Part shown: positions 26,520-37,606 of the stretch, piece after piece
Layout of the letters: every line of letters begins with the position of its first letter
How positions within the stretch are numbered: the first letter of the stretch is position 1
Source: Nostoc piscinale CENA21
Lineage (GTDB): Bacteria > Cyanobacteriota > Cyanobacteriia > Cyanobacteriales > Nostocaceae
NCBI RefSeq assembly: GCF_001298445.1
Contig: NZ_CP012036.1
Span: 5,953,525-6,017,524, forward strand
Length of the DNA stretch: 64,000 bases
Direction: 5' to 3'
The notes under the pieces: generated by a model
The model's database searches: none
Seen by the model: only the letters and a program-made list of their open reading frames with translations
What the model was told of the DNA's origin: nothing
Program-made: the position numbers and the translations under genes

Positions 26520-29500
26520 TCAACAGTTAGATTTTTTTGTATATTTACACACCATTTGCTCTATCCAATCAGCATTAAAAACAAATTGATAAATCCGGTT
26601 ATGAATTCGGAGATTTCCTTGCTGCTTGACTACTAAACCTGATAAAAGCAGTTCTCTTTCTTCCAGGTTATCAACAGCAACAATTTTTCCTTGATGCCAA
26701 ATTTCTCGATATAACGTTAATCGGGCAAGAGTTTGTGATTCAATATTAAGCAGGCGATCGCGGATAGTTTTTAAATGCTCAGGTTCGTCTTGAGCCTCCC
26801 AATTCTCAATCACTTGTGTTTGGACTAAGTTTTCTATCCAACTAGCTTCACTACCTTGAGGAATACTGATTGAGGAATTACGAATGAGTTTACAGAGTTT
26901 TTGGGTGAGAAAAGGTTGTCCACCCGTCCAAGCTAATACTTCTTTCAGAACATTCTGAGCATTACCCACTCGTTCTGTTAATCCTTGTAGTAAAGGTTGA
27001 GCTTCATGCAATTGAAAACCATTCAATTGAATAGCTTGGCCAATGTTAAAAGGAGTGCGTTTCTTATCGAGAATTAATTGCGAAGGATGTGCTACTCCTA
27101 ACAACACAAAAGTGAGCCGTTGATATTTTGGCAGATCAGCTCGTTTATTATAAAAACTTCGCAGTAGGATAAAGAAGTCATCAATTGCAAAATTCAAGTT
27201 GAGCAGACTATCAATTTCATCGATAAAAATCACTATGTTTTGCTGAATATTTTCTAATACTATTTCATCGATAAACTTACTCAAATGTTGCACTGGTGAT
27301 AATAATTCATGTTCCCGCCACCAAGTGCGAATATTCACCTGAGCTAAAATATTTAAACTGCTGGCTAACATATAGATAAAACCCGCATACCACTGCTCCA
27401 AAGTTAGCTGCTGATTTCCAATTTCGGAAATATCCATAGCTGCACAAGCAAAATTCTCTGCTTGTAGTCTTTTCATAATTTGTACTCGCAAGCTCGACTT
27501 ACCCATCTGTCGAGCATTGAAAATGTAACAAAACTCTCCTTGTTTCAAAGCTTTGTAAAGATGTCTATCGGCTTGGCGGACAACATAAGTCGGCGCATCT
27601 ATGGGTAAACTTCCACCTACTTGATATTCATAAGCGAGAGTTTGTTCTGTACTTCTTAGTAAAGCATTTTCAATCACTAATTCAGCTTGGGTAGCTTTGA
27701 GAATCTCTAAAGTTTGACTTAACTCCTTAGTGCGCTCCTGCACTTTAGCTTCTAAGTTGCGGTTAGACTCTGCTAATTGCTCTGTGGCTTGTTGCAAAGC
27801 TGTATTTTTTTGAGCCAGTTCTTGCGTGAATTTAGCTCGCTCGGCTTCTGCCTGCTGGCGTTGTGTGATATCTTGAAAAGCTGCGATCGCATAAATAATT
27901 TCACCTTTATTATCAAAAATCGGTGTTGCTAACACCTCCAAAGGAATCACCTTATTCACCAGCTCCATTTTCAGATCATCAATCACAATACTTTCACCAT
28001 GCAAAGCTCTCATAATTGGCTGCTTCTCCATCGGATAATGTTTGGCTGTACCTTGGAGATAAACTTGAAATATCTCACTTAATTCCGTATTTGGAGATTG
28101 ATCAACATTCCCCTTAGCTAAAATTTTCCGTGCAGTTTGATTTGCATAATCAGCTTCTCCTTGGGGATCAACCACAAATATACCCACTGGAACAGCTTCC
28201 AGAATCTGTGTTAACTTTTTCTCACTCTCCCGCAATGCTTCTTCTGCTTGTTGACGCTCTTGAATTTCTTGCTTGAGATTGTGATAAAGTTGAGCATTTT
28301 GAATCGAAATTGCCGCTTGAGAAGATAAAATTTTCAATACTTCTAATCTTTCAGTGGTGAAAGCACCAACAGCCAAATTATTTTCCAAATACAATAAACC
28401 AAAAAGCTCACCTTGATGAATAATCGGTGTGCATAACACAGATTTAGGTTGGTTTTGTAGTACATAAGTATCTGTAGTAAATATTCCTTCATGAACTGCA
28501 TCAGTTAAAATCACATCCTCTCTAGTTCTCACTACATAATTAATTAAAGAATGAGGTAACTGTTGACTAGTTTCTGCCAGGAAAGATTCATACACTACTA
28601 CCTTGGAATTATCTACAACACCCTTAGCTTGAATCACTAGCTGTTCTTGCTGTTTTAAAATTAAAAAACCAGTTTGAGCGCCAGCATTCTCAATTACAAT
28701 ATTCATTAACTTTTCTAGTAAATTATTTAAAATAATTTCACTAGCAAGTGTTTGAGAAGCTTTAATAATTGTTGTAACATCTAATAATTGTGAACTACTA
28801 CTAGTAGTAGAAGAATTAGAAATCTGATTTTTAGCTAATGTTGATTCTTTTTGGGAAACAAGGATTATCTGTGAATATTTTGCTTCTAAATCTTTAACCT
28901 TAGCAATTGCACCCCAGCAGATATAACTATAGTGGGCTTTAGTCATATAAGTCCGGGCAATTTCTTGTCTTCCCAACGCTAAATAAAACTTGGCTGCCAA
29001 TTCATAAGCGAGTGCTTCATCTTGAAGATATCCATTATCTTTAGCCCCAGCAATAGCTAAATCATAAAGTTCCATTGCTGACAATGTTTTTTCCAAAACT
29101 CTAGCTTTTTCTGCCTCTACTAATTGATATTTATGTAGATGATTCATCGGGGCATTTTCTGCCCAATATTTCATTATTTCCTGATTTTTCTCTACTTGTT
29201 TAATGTATTTTTCTCGCTCATACTTTTTCTGCTCTTTAGCTAATAAGGCTAAAGAATAAAACCAGTTATTATATCTAAATAACACACTTGTTTGCATGAA
29301 TAGACTATATTGCAATGTCAATTCTACAAACTGCAAACAATCGTCATATTTTTCAAATAAATAACAAAGCAATACTTTATAAGCATAAATATCAAATAGT
29401 GGTAAAGTATTTTTAGTAGATTTTACATAATTAATAAATTCTTCCTCGTCTAAAATATCACCAGTTAATTGAGTTTTCGCTACGGATGAATTGCGTAAAT

Positions 29501-32500
29501 TTTCTACCAACTGAGCGCAGGTTTTAATAAGTCTTAGTTGATGATTTTGTTCAAATTTGCTAACAAACTCTATATATTCAGTTTGAGTTTGGGCAACAGT
29601 ATCTAAATGTTGAGCGGCAAAAAAGATATGAGCGCAATAAAAGTTAGCTGCATGGCAAGCATATTCAATATCTCCAACTTCTAAACCACTTTCAATTGCT
29701 TCATAAATAGGATTTACTGTTGCTTGAATATGCTCTTTATGATGAGTCAGACTAATGGCAACTGTTAACAGAGATTGAGATTTATATTTTTTAGCGTTTA
29801 ATTGATCTAATAGTTGCAGAGCTAACTTGCCCATCTGATAGCCTAAATTAATATCTGGTACTGACCAAGCCATCAACTGACCATAAGCAGCATAAGCAAA
29901 TATACATGGAGGTGAATTACCGTATTGTCTCGAAAGCTCAATCATTGTGTGCAGAATGGGAATTGTGATGCTGCTTTCGGCAAAACAAGCAGGAGGCCAA
30001 AGCAACATTAAAATTTCCATTGCTGCTAATTTATATTGATCAGTCATCAGTGACAGACGCGATAACTGCTCAATATCAATTGCTGGCGGTGATTTTACTA
30101 AAGTAACACCCAGCATTTCTAAAAGTTGTTGACCAATATCTAAAACAATATCGACTTGATTTTTAGCTAAATAAATTTTAATTTTTAGTTGATGAAATTT
30201 GACTGCATCAAGCAGATGACTAATTTTTTTGATGGCTAGATTGCATAAAAATAAGGCTTGGTCTAAATTAATATTGATGTATTCTGCCTCTGCTGTTTCT
30301 AGATATAAACTTAAAGTTAAAGTATATTTACTTATCCAACTATCAGCATTTAGCAGTTGTAAACCGATATTTAAGTATTTCACAGCCGCGTCGTAAGCTG
30401 TAGCAGATTTAGCTTTTTGTCCAGCCAGGAGATTTAGTTGCGCTAGTTCATATTTTTCGATTTGTGTTTGTAGTAAATCAATCCCAAAATTCAATTGATT
30501 GACTAGAGCAAATATATTATCTTTTTGGGTTTCTGGTGAAGTATTCTTGAGGAGTAGTTGTCCGATTCTTAAATGAGTTGTTTTTCTTCGGGTTTCAGGA
30601 ATTAGAGAATAAGCAGCTTGTTGTACTCGGTCATGTAAGAATTTATAATTAATTTTGACATTACTAACTTTGAAGATATTTGATTCTTTTTCTTCAAAGA
30701 CCAATGGAATTTTATAATTGGAAGATAAAGGCAGAATCAAACCTGCCTGCAAAGCACTCCATAAATGATTAGCTGTGATCACCTCTGAATTGTCATTGAC
30801 AGCTGCTAAAACTTCTAAATTAAATTGATTACCAATACAAGCTGCTAACTGCAAAAGTTTCTGTGTTTCTAATGGTAATTTACGAATATTTCTGGCAATT
30901 AATTCGACAATATTGTAGTCAGTAATCCCAACAGCCTGAATTTGCTGAATGTCCCAGTGCCAACTATCTGTGGCTACATGATATACTAAGAGATTTTCGC
31001 TATATAAACTCTTGAGTAATTGAGTTAAGAAAAAAGGATTACCTTGAGTTTTATTAAAAAATTAACTCCGCTAATAACGCAACTTTGTTAGTTATGCTCC
31101 CTTGATTTAATGTATCTTCTATGAGTTGTTGGACATGAGTAAATAATAGAGGCTCTACAGTGATGGTATGCACCACAGTGTTTGTCTGACGGATTTTTTG
31201 TAGCGTTTGGATTAATCTATGAGTCGGGCTAACTTCGTTATTGCGGTATGCACCGATTAAAAATAAATATCGGCTACTGTCATCTGTAATCAACAGTTTA
31301 ATTAATTTTAATGATGCTGAATCTACCCATTGTAAATCATCTAAAAAAATGACTAATGGATGTTCTGGTTGACAAAAAACATTGACAAATTGTTGAAAAA
31401 CGCGGTTAAATCGATTTTCGGTTTCAGTTGTACCCAGTTTAGGAACATCTGGCTGTGAACCAACAATTAATTCTACTTCCGGAATCACATCAATCAGCAC
31501 TTTACCATTAGCACCGAAAGCACCTAATAATTTCTGTTTCCAAATGGCTATTTGCTGTTCATTTTCTGTTAATAGTTGACGAACTAATTCTTGAAAAGCT
31601 TGAATGAAAGCTGCATAAGGAATATCTTGTTTAAACTGATCAAATTTACCTGCAATAAAATATCCTCTGGCTGCGACAATAGGTTTGTGAACTTCATTGA
31701 CAATTGATGTTTTACCAATACCTGAATAACCAGAAACTAGCATCATTTCTGTTGCGCCTTGGCTAACTCGCCAGAAAGCATCCATCAAGGTGCTAACTTC
31801 TGTTTCTCTACCGTAAAGCTTTTGCGGAATTAACAACTGATTACCGCGATCGCGCTGACCAGGAGTAAAATCTTTAATGTCTCCACTTGTTTGCAACTGT
31901 CTGAGACAAGTTTCTAAATCAAATTTTAACCCCTCTGGACTTTGATATCTATCCTCAGCATTTTTCGCTAACAGTTTCATCACAATATCCGAAACAGCTT
32001 GAGGAATTTGCTGGTATTCCTTGGGTGGTATAGGTTGTTTCGCTATGTGACAGTGAACTAACTCTAGTGGATCATGATTTGTAAATGGTAATGTTCCTGT
32101 CAGCATTTCATATAAAGTCACACCCAAAGAATAAAAATCACTACGATAATCAATCGCGCGATTCATCCTTCCTGTTTGTTCTGGTGCTATGTAGGCTAAA
32201 GTACCTTCTAATAAGTTAGGGTTGCTGATAGTTGGTTTTTCTAAAAAAAAGTCGGGAAGATAATCCAAAATCAGTCAATTTTACCTGTTGTGTTTCTACA
32301 TTGATGATAATATTACTGGGCTTAATATCTTTATGAATAATTGCTGCTTGCTCTAAATCGATTAATGTTTCTGCCAGAGCAATTGCTATTTTTAAACACT
32401 CTGTAATTGTTAATTGCCTAGATACCAGAATTTGACTTAAAGCTTGACCACTAAAATCTTCTAAAATCAGGGCAAAAGCATTGCGGTATTTTTCTAATTT

Positions 32501-32711
32501 ATAAGCTTTGACAACGCGCTCACTCACAAAGTCTTTGAGAACTTTATATTCGTGGCGTAAACGAGTAATTTCTTCTAATGTAGGATATTCAGACTTGAGG
32601 AGTTTAATAATTACTGGCTGTTGTTGCCGTTTTTTCCTACCTCGAAAAACAACTGTACCTGTACCTTCATGAATTTTTTTCTAAAATGTCATATCCTGCT
32701 ATCTGAATCAT
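26520..32711 (-). pseudogene. Giant Ser/Thr kinase-AAA-TPR-GAF-PAS-AAA_35 signalling protein, broken by three frameshifts
   Basis: Read from ATG at 32711 on the minus strand, after removing three one-base insertions, this is one protein of about 2,060 residues. Order: Ser/Thr kinase (IIHKDIKPSN, LTDFGLS), AAA_16 ATPase (GYSGIGKTSIVNEV, FLDDLQWVD), a long helical TPR-like region, a GAF domain (about 28790-28290), a PAS domain (28240-27860), a coiled coil, and a C-terminal AAA_35 ATPase (NARQMGKSSLR, VIFIDEIDSLL). Breaks: T run 32674-32680 (7 for 6), A run 32243-32250 (8 for 7) and A run 31056-31061 (6 for 5), all on the plus-strand view. The family usually ends in a histidine kinase; here AAA_35 stands instead. 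It converges on the MACPF gene, 24 bases apart. Whether the breaks are real or sequencing errors is unresolved. Confidence 0.8.
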
Positions 32712-32987
32712 GATTTTAAGCAGTTTGATTGTTTTGGTTAAAATAGAGACATACTACAAGCATATATCTACAAGATTTATAGCAAGACGGTTCGATAAAA
32801 ATATTTAACCGCAAATATACGCCGATAAATAAAGGATTTAATTGATTGATTTAGCATCTAGTACCGACGAATGGAATTCGCAGCTATAAAAACAAAGTCC
32901 GCGTAGGCGGACTAACATAAAATCAAGGGTTTTGGAGCCAAATATGAGGTATTGGTATTAGTCAGAATTCAGAATTCTGACTAAAGA

Positions 32988-33770
32988 TTATTTACCTAAA
33001 TATGCTTCTAAAACTTGGGGGTTAGATTGAATTTCGTTGGGAGTTCCATCAGCTAAATTCTGCCCTTCAGCCAATACCCAAACACGATCGCACAAGGACA
33101 TAATTACATCCATGTTGTGTTCAATAATCAAAAACGTCAGACCTTCTTGGCGGTTCCAGTTGACAATGCGATCGCATATATCATCAATTAACCTCGGATT
33201 CACCCCAGCTGCTGGTTCATCCAACAAAATTAACTTGGGATTCGTCATCAACGCCCTACCCATTTCTAATAGCTTGCGTTGTCCACCAGACAAACCTCCG
33301 GCGTAGTCTTGGGCTTTATGCGCCAACCCCACAGACTCTAACAAAAACATTGCCCTTTCTTGTAATTCCTTTTCTTCTTTAGCAACTATGTGGGGTTGGA
33401 GTTGCACTTGCCAAAAACTTTCACCTGTTTGCTTCTGCGCCGCCAATAGCATATTTTCTAACACCGACAGCCGCGAGAGAGTCCGCGCTACTTGGAAAGT
33501 CCGCACTAGTCCTTGCTGGGCGATTTGATATGGTTGCAACTGCTGAATTTGTTCGCCATCAAAAATGACTCTTCCTTTATCGGGGCGAATGAAGTTGGAG
33601 AGTAAGTTAAACAAAGTGGTTTTACCCGCACCATTGGGGCCAATCAACCCAGTAATGCTACCTTTGAGAACTTCAATTTGTGCCTCATTGACTGCTTTGA
33701 TACCGCCAAAGCTTTTGCAAAGTCCAGAGGCTGCTAATAAGGGAAGTGGCGGTGATTGGTTATTTACCAA
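32988..33770 (-). CDS. Branched-chain/neutral amino-acid ABC transporter ATP-binding protein (LivG-like)
   Basis: ATPase subunit of a hydrophobic amino-acid ABC importer. Walker A GPNGAGKTT, the family-typical VRTFQVARTLSRLSVLENML, the ABC signature LSGGQRKLLEMGRAL, Walker B LILLDEPAAGVNP and the switch His in FLIIEHNMDVIM are all present. 260 residues, typical of LivG (the D-loop ...VNPRL... and C-terminal QVLEAYLG are diagnostic). In cyanobacteria this fits the N-I neutral amino-acid permease (natA-like), but that is inference. Its start overlaps the end of the permease gene by 11 bases, so translation is coupled. Confidence 0.88.
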   Translation of the reverse strand: MVNNQSPPLPLLAASGLCKSFGGIKAVNEAQIEVLKGSITGLIGPNGAGKTTLFNLLSNFIRPDKGRVIFDGEQIQQLQPYQIAQQGLVRTFQVARTLSRLSVLENMLLAAQKQTGESFWQVQLQPHIVAKEEKELQERAMFLLESVGLAHKAQDYAGGLSGGQRKLLEMGRALMTNPKLILLDEPAAGVNPRLIDDICDRIVNWNRQEGLTFLIIEHNMDVIMSLCDRVWVLAEGQNLADGTPNEIQSNPQVLEAYLGK

Positions 33771-34892
33771 GGGTGAGTTCCTCCTTTTTCCCTAAAATAC
33801 CTTGAGGTCGCCAAATCATTAGCACCATTAAAATTAAACCAATGACCATAATCCGAAATGCACCCAACCGCGCTTCATCTAAGGGAATGATTCTGGGCAG
33901 AACTTCTCTGGTAATGGCATCGTAAGCAAAGTAAATGACTGCACCTAAAATTGTGCCGATGTTATTGCCAGAACCGCCTAAAATCACCATAATCCAAGCG
34001 TCGAATGTGAGCTGTGGCTGGAAATTATCAGGATAAATGGCGCTTAACTGCCAAGCAAAGAACGCACCCGCCACACCTGCGATCGCACCGCCTAACATCA
34101 AAGATTGAATTTTATACCAAAAACGTTTTTACCCAAAGCCTTTGGTACTTCTTCATCTTCACGGATTGCTTTTAAGACTCGACCCCAAGGCGATCGCACT
34201 AAGATTTCTAACCGCCAAAAAACAAACGCCAACACCAACAACGACAACAACATAAAACCAGCTTTGGGGTTGTAGTTATACAAACTAATCACACCAGAAA
34301 TATAAATTGCAGCTGTTAACAAACCCAAAACAATACCCACACCTAAACGCGATACTAATTCTTGCTTGCTGCTGGTTTTTTTAGCAGTATCAACCGCTAA
34401 CAATCTTTGGGCGGTGCGAATCCATCGCCACAATATAAAAAAAGTTACAGCCGCCAATAAAGTCAGCAACCCAATCATGAACAAGCGAACTACTAAATTA
34501 GGTGCTGTCGAGAATGGGATAACATAACTCTGCACCCCAAACGCCCCAGATACCCAAGTATCACCCACAGGTAACTCTTGGTTATTCACCACCAAGCGAA
34601 TCAGTTCCCCTGTACCAATAGTGACAATCGCCAGATAATCTTCGCGCAGGCGCAGAGTCGCAAAACCAATAATCAAACCCAACAATGCCGCTATGATCGC
34701 GCCAATCACAGCCGATATGACTAAAGGAACGCCTTTTAAACTTAATAATACTGTTGTGTAAGCTCCCAAAGTCATAAAAGCAATATGACCAAAGTTAATT
34801 AACCCCGTAAAGCCCCACTGTAAATTCAGCCCCAGACCAAACAGGGCAAAAATTGCCGTCGAAATCGCCAAAAAAATTAAATAATCAACCAT
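33760..34892 (-). pseudogene. Branched-chain/neutral amino-acid ABC transporter permease (LivM-like), one frameshift
   Basis: Membrane subunit of the same importer. The first frame from 34892 gives about eight transmembrane helices, GLTGLINFGHIAFMTLGAY-type motif (GFTGLINFGHIAFMTLGAY here), the coupling region GRVLKAIREDEEVPKALGK, then stops after VFGIKFNL. The second frame continues LGGAIAGVAGAFFAWQL to the end at 33760. One base restored in the A run at 34119-34123 (6 for 5) gives a continuous NVFWYKIQSLMLGG, exactly as expected for LivM. So the gene is whole apart from one homopolymer deletion, which may be an assembly error. Confidence 0.8.
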
Positions 34893-34924
34893 CTTTAATT
34901 AATACTCATCAGTCAATAGTTATT

Positions 34925-34986
34925 TTCTCTTCCCTTATCTCCCTTGTCCCCTTGTCTCCCTTGTCCCCTCACACCCTTACACCCTG
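34925..34986. repeat. CTCCCTTGTCCCC and ACACCCTTACACCC interspersed repeats
   Basis: A pyrimidine-rich run (TCTCCCTTGTCCCCTTGTC type) ends in CACCCTTACACCC. The same sequence classes are found inserted inside the YraN-type and ldpA genes and at other intergenic sites. Confidence 0.6.
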
Positions 34987-35074
34987 TCATGCACAAGATA
35001 CTACCTCTTCCCGTTCACCATTGCCAATTTTTGGGAACAATAGCCTTGACTTTTGGAACATAGCTTATTGATAT

Positions 35075-35272
35075 ATGAACTTGCTGCGTATAAGAATCCA
35101 CCATTTAATCGAGCAATTGGGTGACGAAGAACTCCAAAGCGTCTGGGAGAGTGTTCACGCCTTACATTGTGACTTTTATATGCTCAAAGCCATACAAAAA
35201 GTCAAGCGATCGCAGCAACCTTGGGATATCTTGACTCAGGAAGAAGCGATACAAATTTTAATGTTTTACTGA
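35075..35272 (+). CDS. Small hypothetical protein, possible antitoxin
   Basis: Not firmly recognised. 65 residues, helical, with LLRIRIHHLIEQLGDEELQSVWESVHALHCDFYMLKAIQKVKRSQQPWDILTQEEAI-like layout: an N-terminal amphipathic helix ending in LGDEEL and a C-terminal segment like the toxin-binding tail of small antitoxins. It precedes a RelE-like gene on the same strand, but 203 bases of repeats and spacer lie between. Antitoxin function is inferred from position only. Confidence 0.5.
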   Translation: MNLLRIRIHHLIEQLGDEELQSVWESVHALHCDFYMLKAIQKVKRSQQPWDILTQEEAIQILMFY

Positions 35273-35282
35273 TGAAATGATG

Positions 35283-35465
35283 AAAAAGGGATTAGAGGCT
35301 AGAGGCTAGGGACTAGTTTATCGCTCAGGACTACGCACAACGATTGTCAGTTGAGATGGGTGTAGGAGCAAAATAAAGTTGTGGTATCAATATTCTTTCT
35401 TTTTACTTTTGCCTTTTGCCTTGTTGTACTAGCCTCCAGCCCCTAACCCCTAACCCCCAATAGAG
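35283..35465. repeat. Intergenic repeat cluster between possible antitoxin and toxin
   Basis: Contains AGAGGCTAGAGGCTAGGGACTAG near 35295-35317, and the CTAGCCTCCAGCCCCTAACC motif near 35430-35455, its approximate reverse complement. The two could pair into a long stem. The block separates two genes that would normally be adjacent if they are a toxin-antitoxin pair. Confidence 0.5.
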
Positions 35466-35475
35466 GTGATGCCTA

Positions 35476-35733
35476 GTGAGTGTGGAAATGCGCTATGCCA
35501 GGTCTTTTTTAATGGATCTGAAGAGTTTGGAACCTGCTGCTTATCAGCGAGTGTATGATTTTGTGTTTTTTGAATTTGGAGAAAAGTGGCAGTTACATGG
35601 TCTTCCTGAACTGCGACAGCTAGACCATGAAGGCATTTTTCACCGTTTTACCTTGGATGATTATTTAATTGGGATTGAGATTAGAGGAGAAATTGTCAAG
35701 TTTCTGCGAGTCATACCTATGCCAGATGTTTAG
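35476..35733 (+). CDS. RelE/ParE-like toxin family protein
   Basis: 85 residues with the RelE-fold pattern: EMRYARSFLMDLKSLEPAAYQRVYDFVF, then LRQLDHEGIFHRFTLDDYLIGIEI, then VKFLRVIPMPDV. RelE toxins cut mRNA in the ribosome; the catalytic residues cannot be judged from this short match. Start GTG at 35476 follows GAGGTGA at 35464-35470. The expected antitoxin would be directly upstream; the nearest candidate is 203 bases away. Confidence 0.75.
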   Translation: MSVEMRYARSFLMDLKSLEPAAYQRVYDFVFFEFGEKWQLHGLPELRQLDHEGIFHRFTLDDYLIGIEIRGEIVKFLRVIPMPDV

Positions 35734-35838
35734 AAGAGAGCATTAGCTCAACACTTAAAACTGTATAAGGCTAGGCAGGGATGCACCTGAGCTTACATTA
35801 AACTTGTCATGGAAAAACAACTTACTTGAGATTTCCCT

Positions 35839-37425
35839 ATGGATGCAATAGCACTTTGGCAAAGATACCAAGATTGGTTATATTTCCACGAGGGATTGGG
35901 ACTATACGTAGATGTAAGCCGGATGCGTTTTGATGATGCTTTCGTGGAGTCATTGCGTCCGAAATTTGACAAAGCATTTGCTAATATGGCGGAATTGGAA
36001 AAGGGTGCGATCGCCAATCCCGACGAAAACCGCATGGTTGGACATTACTGGCTGCGAAACCCTGATTTAGCACCCACGCCAGAACTCACCCAAGAAATTG
36101 TCCAAACACTCGAACAAATTGAAGCCTTCGCCGAAAAAATCCAAACCGGCGCAATTCATCCGCCGAAAGCTAATCGCTTCACTGATATCATCTCCATTGG
36201 TATTGGTGGTTCTGCACTCGGCCCCGAATTTGTCGCAGAAGCCCTCACCGCCGATTTTCCTCCCCTCAAAATTCACTTTATTGACAATACCGATCCCGAT
36301 GGTATTGACCGCATTCTTAACCAATTACGCAATAACCTTGCCAGCACCTTAGTTTTGGTCATCTCCAAATCAGGCGGTACACCAGAACCCCGCAACGGCA
36401 TGATTGAAGTTAAAAAAGCCTACGCTGGCCACAATCTCGATTTTGCTCAATATGCTGTAGCCATTACCAGTCCTGGCAGTAACTTAGATAAAGTTGCCCA
36501 GTCAGAAGGTTGGTTAGCCACATTCCCCATGTACGATTGGGTGGGAGGTCGTACCTCCGAAATGTCTACAGTGGGTTTAGTACCAGCAGCACTGCAAGGC
36601 ATTGATATACGTGCCATACTCGATGGTGCTAAAGAAATGGATGATGCCACCCGCGTTGCTGATATCAAAAAGAATCCAGCAGCTTTGTTGGCATTATCTT
36701 GGTACTACGCTGGCAATGGTAAAGGCGAAAAAGACATGGTTGTTCTGCCTTACAAAGACAGCTTGGCACTGTTCAGCCGCTATTTACAGCAGCTAGTCAT
36801 GGAATCTTTGGGTAAAGAAAAAGACTTAGACGGTAATATTGTCCATCAAGGTATTGCCGTTTACGGTAACAAAGGTTCCACAGACCAACACGCTTACGTC
36901 CAACAATTGCGTGATGGTGTACCAAACTTCTTTGCTACTTTGATTGAAGTTTTGGAAGACCGTCAAGGTCAATCCCCAGAAATAGATCCTGGCGTGACAT
37001 CTGGCGATTATCTCTCCGGTTTCCTCCAAGGAACACGGGAAGCCCTTTATGAAAATCAGCGCGATTCAATTACTATAACGATTCCTCAAGTTAATGCCCG
37101 CACAGTCGGCGCTTTAATTGCCTTGTATGACCGTGCCGTTGGTTTTTATGGCAACTTAGTAAACATTAACGCTTATCACCAACCAGGAGTAGAAGCAGGT
37201 AAAAAAGCCGCCGCTGCTATTCTGGATTTGCAAACTAAAGTAGTTACTGTTTTGCAAAGTGAAAAAACACCCCTTTCCTTGTCAGAAATTGCCGAGAAAG
37301 TGGGTGCTACAGAAGAAATAGAAGCAATTTACAAAATTCTGCGTCACTTACACGCCAATCAACGGGGTGTAGTGTTGCAAGGTGATTTTGCTCAACCAAA
37401 TAGCTTGAAAGCTTCTGTTAGCTAA
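35839..37425 (+). CDS. pgi: Glucose-6-phosphate isomerase Pgi
   Basis: Interconverts glucose-6-phosphate and fructose-6-phosphate, linking glycolysis, the Calvin cycle and the oxidative pentose phosphate route. ISIGIGGSALGPEFVAEAL, VISKSGGTPEPRNGM, YDWVGGRTSEMSTVGLVP and GSTDQHAYVQQLRDG carry the sugar-phosphate and active-site residues, including the catalytic Glu and His. 528 residues, normal for cyanobacterial forms, with a C-terminal helical extension. The gene is flanked downstream by a good terminator hairpin. Confidence 0.96.
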   Translation: MDAIALWQRYQDWLYFHEGLGLYVDVSRMRFDDAFVESLRPKFDKAFANMAELEKGAIANPDENRMVGHYWLRNPDLAPTPELTQEIVQTLEQIEAFAEKIQTGAIHPPKANRFTDIISIGIGGSALGPEFVAEALTADFPPLKIHFIDNTDPDGIDRILNQLRNNLASTLVLVISKSGGTPEPRNGMIEVKKAYAGHNLDFAQYAVAITSPGSNLDKVAQSEGWLATFPMYDWVGGRTSEMSTVGLVPAALQGIDIRAILDGAKEMDDATRVADIKKNPAALLALSWYYAGNGKGEKDMVVLPYKDSLALFSRYLQQLVMESLGKEKDLDGNIVHQGIAVYGNKGSTDQHAYVQQLRDGVPNFFATLIEVLEDRQGQSPEIDPGVTSGDYLSGFLQGTREALYENQRDSITITIPQVNARTVGALIALYDRAVGFYGNLVNINAYHQPGVEAGKKAAAAILDLQTKVVTVLQSEKTPLSLSEIAEKVGATEEIEAIYKILRHLHANQRGVVLQGDFAQPNSLKASVS

Positions 37426-37457
37426 TTTGTTCTAGAATTTCTAGCTCAACTACAATC

Positions 37458-37501
37458 AAGCATCCTGATCTGAAGTCACACTTTCAACAATCAGGGTGCT
37501 T
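37458..37501 (+). terminator. Terminator-like hairpin after pgi
   Basis: AAGCATCCTGAT (37458-37469) pairs with ATCAGGGTGCTT (37490-37501) with one G-T wobble around a 20-base loop, 33 bases after the pgi stop. The T-tract that follows is weak. Confidence 0.6.
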
Positions 37502-37561
37502 AATTGTACAGCAAATTGCTAAGTATTAAGTTCTGAGTGCTGAGTTAAAGACTTTATTACC

Positions 37562-37606
37562 CCTACCTCCTGCCTTCTGCCTCCTGCCTTCTGCCTCCTA
37601 CCTTCA
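37562..37606. repeat. CTGCCTCCTGCCTTCTGCC interspersed repeat
   Basis: Tandem CTGCCTTCTGCCTC units. Related units occur at about 48236-48265 and, as GCAGGAGGCAG, at about 51568-51612. Confidence 0.6.

Noticed and set aside
32785..32796. tRNA-like GGTTCGA motif
   Set aside because: No cloverleaf arms around it; no tRNA was found in the window by eye.
35283..35465. Gene in the spacer between the small protein and the RelE-like gene
   Set aside because: Only interspersed repeats and poly-pyrimidine sequence; no coding frame with a plausible start.
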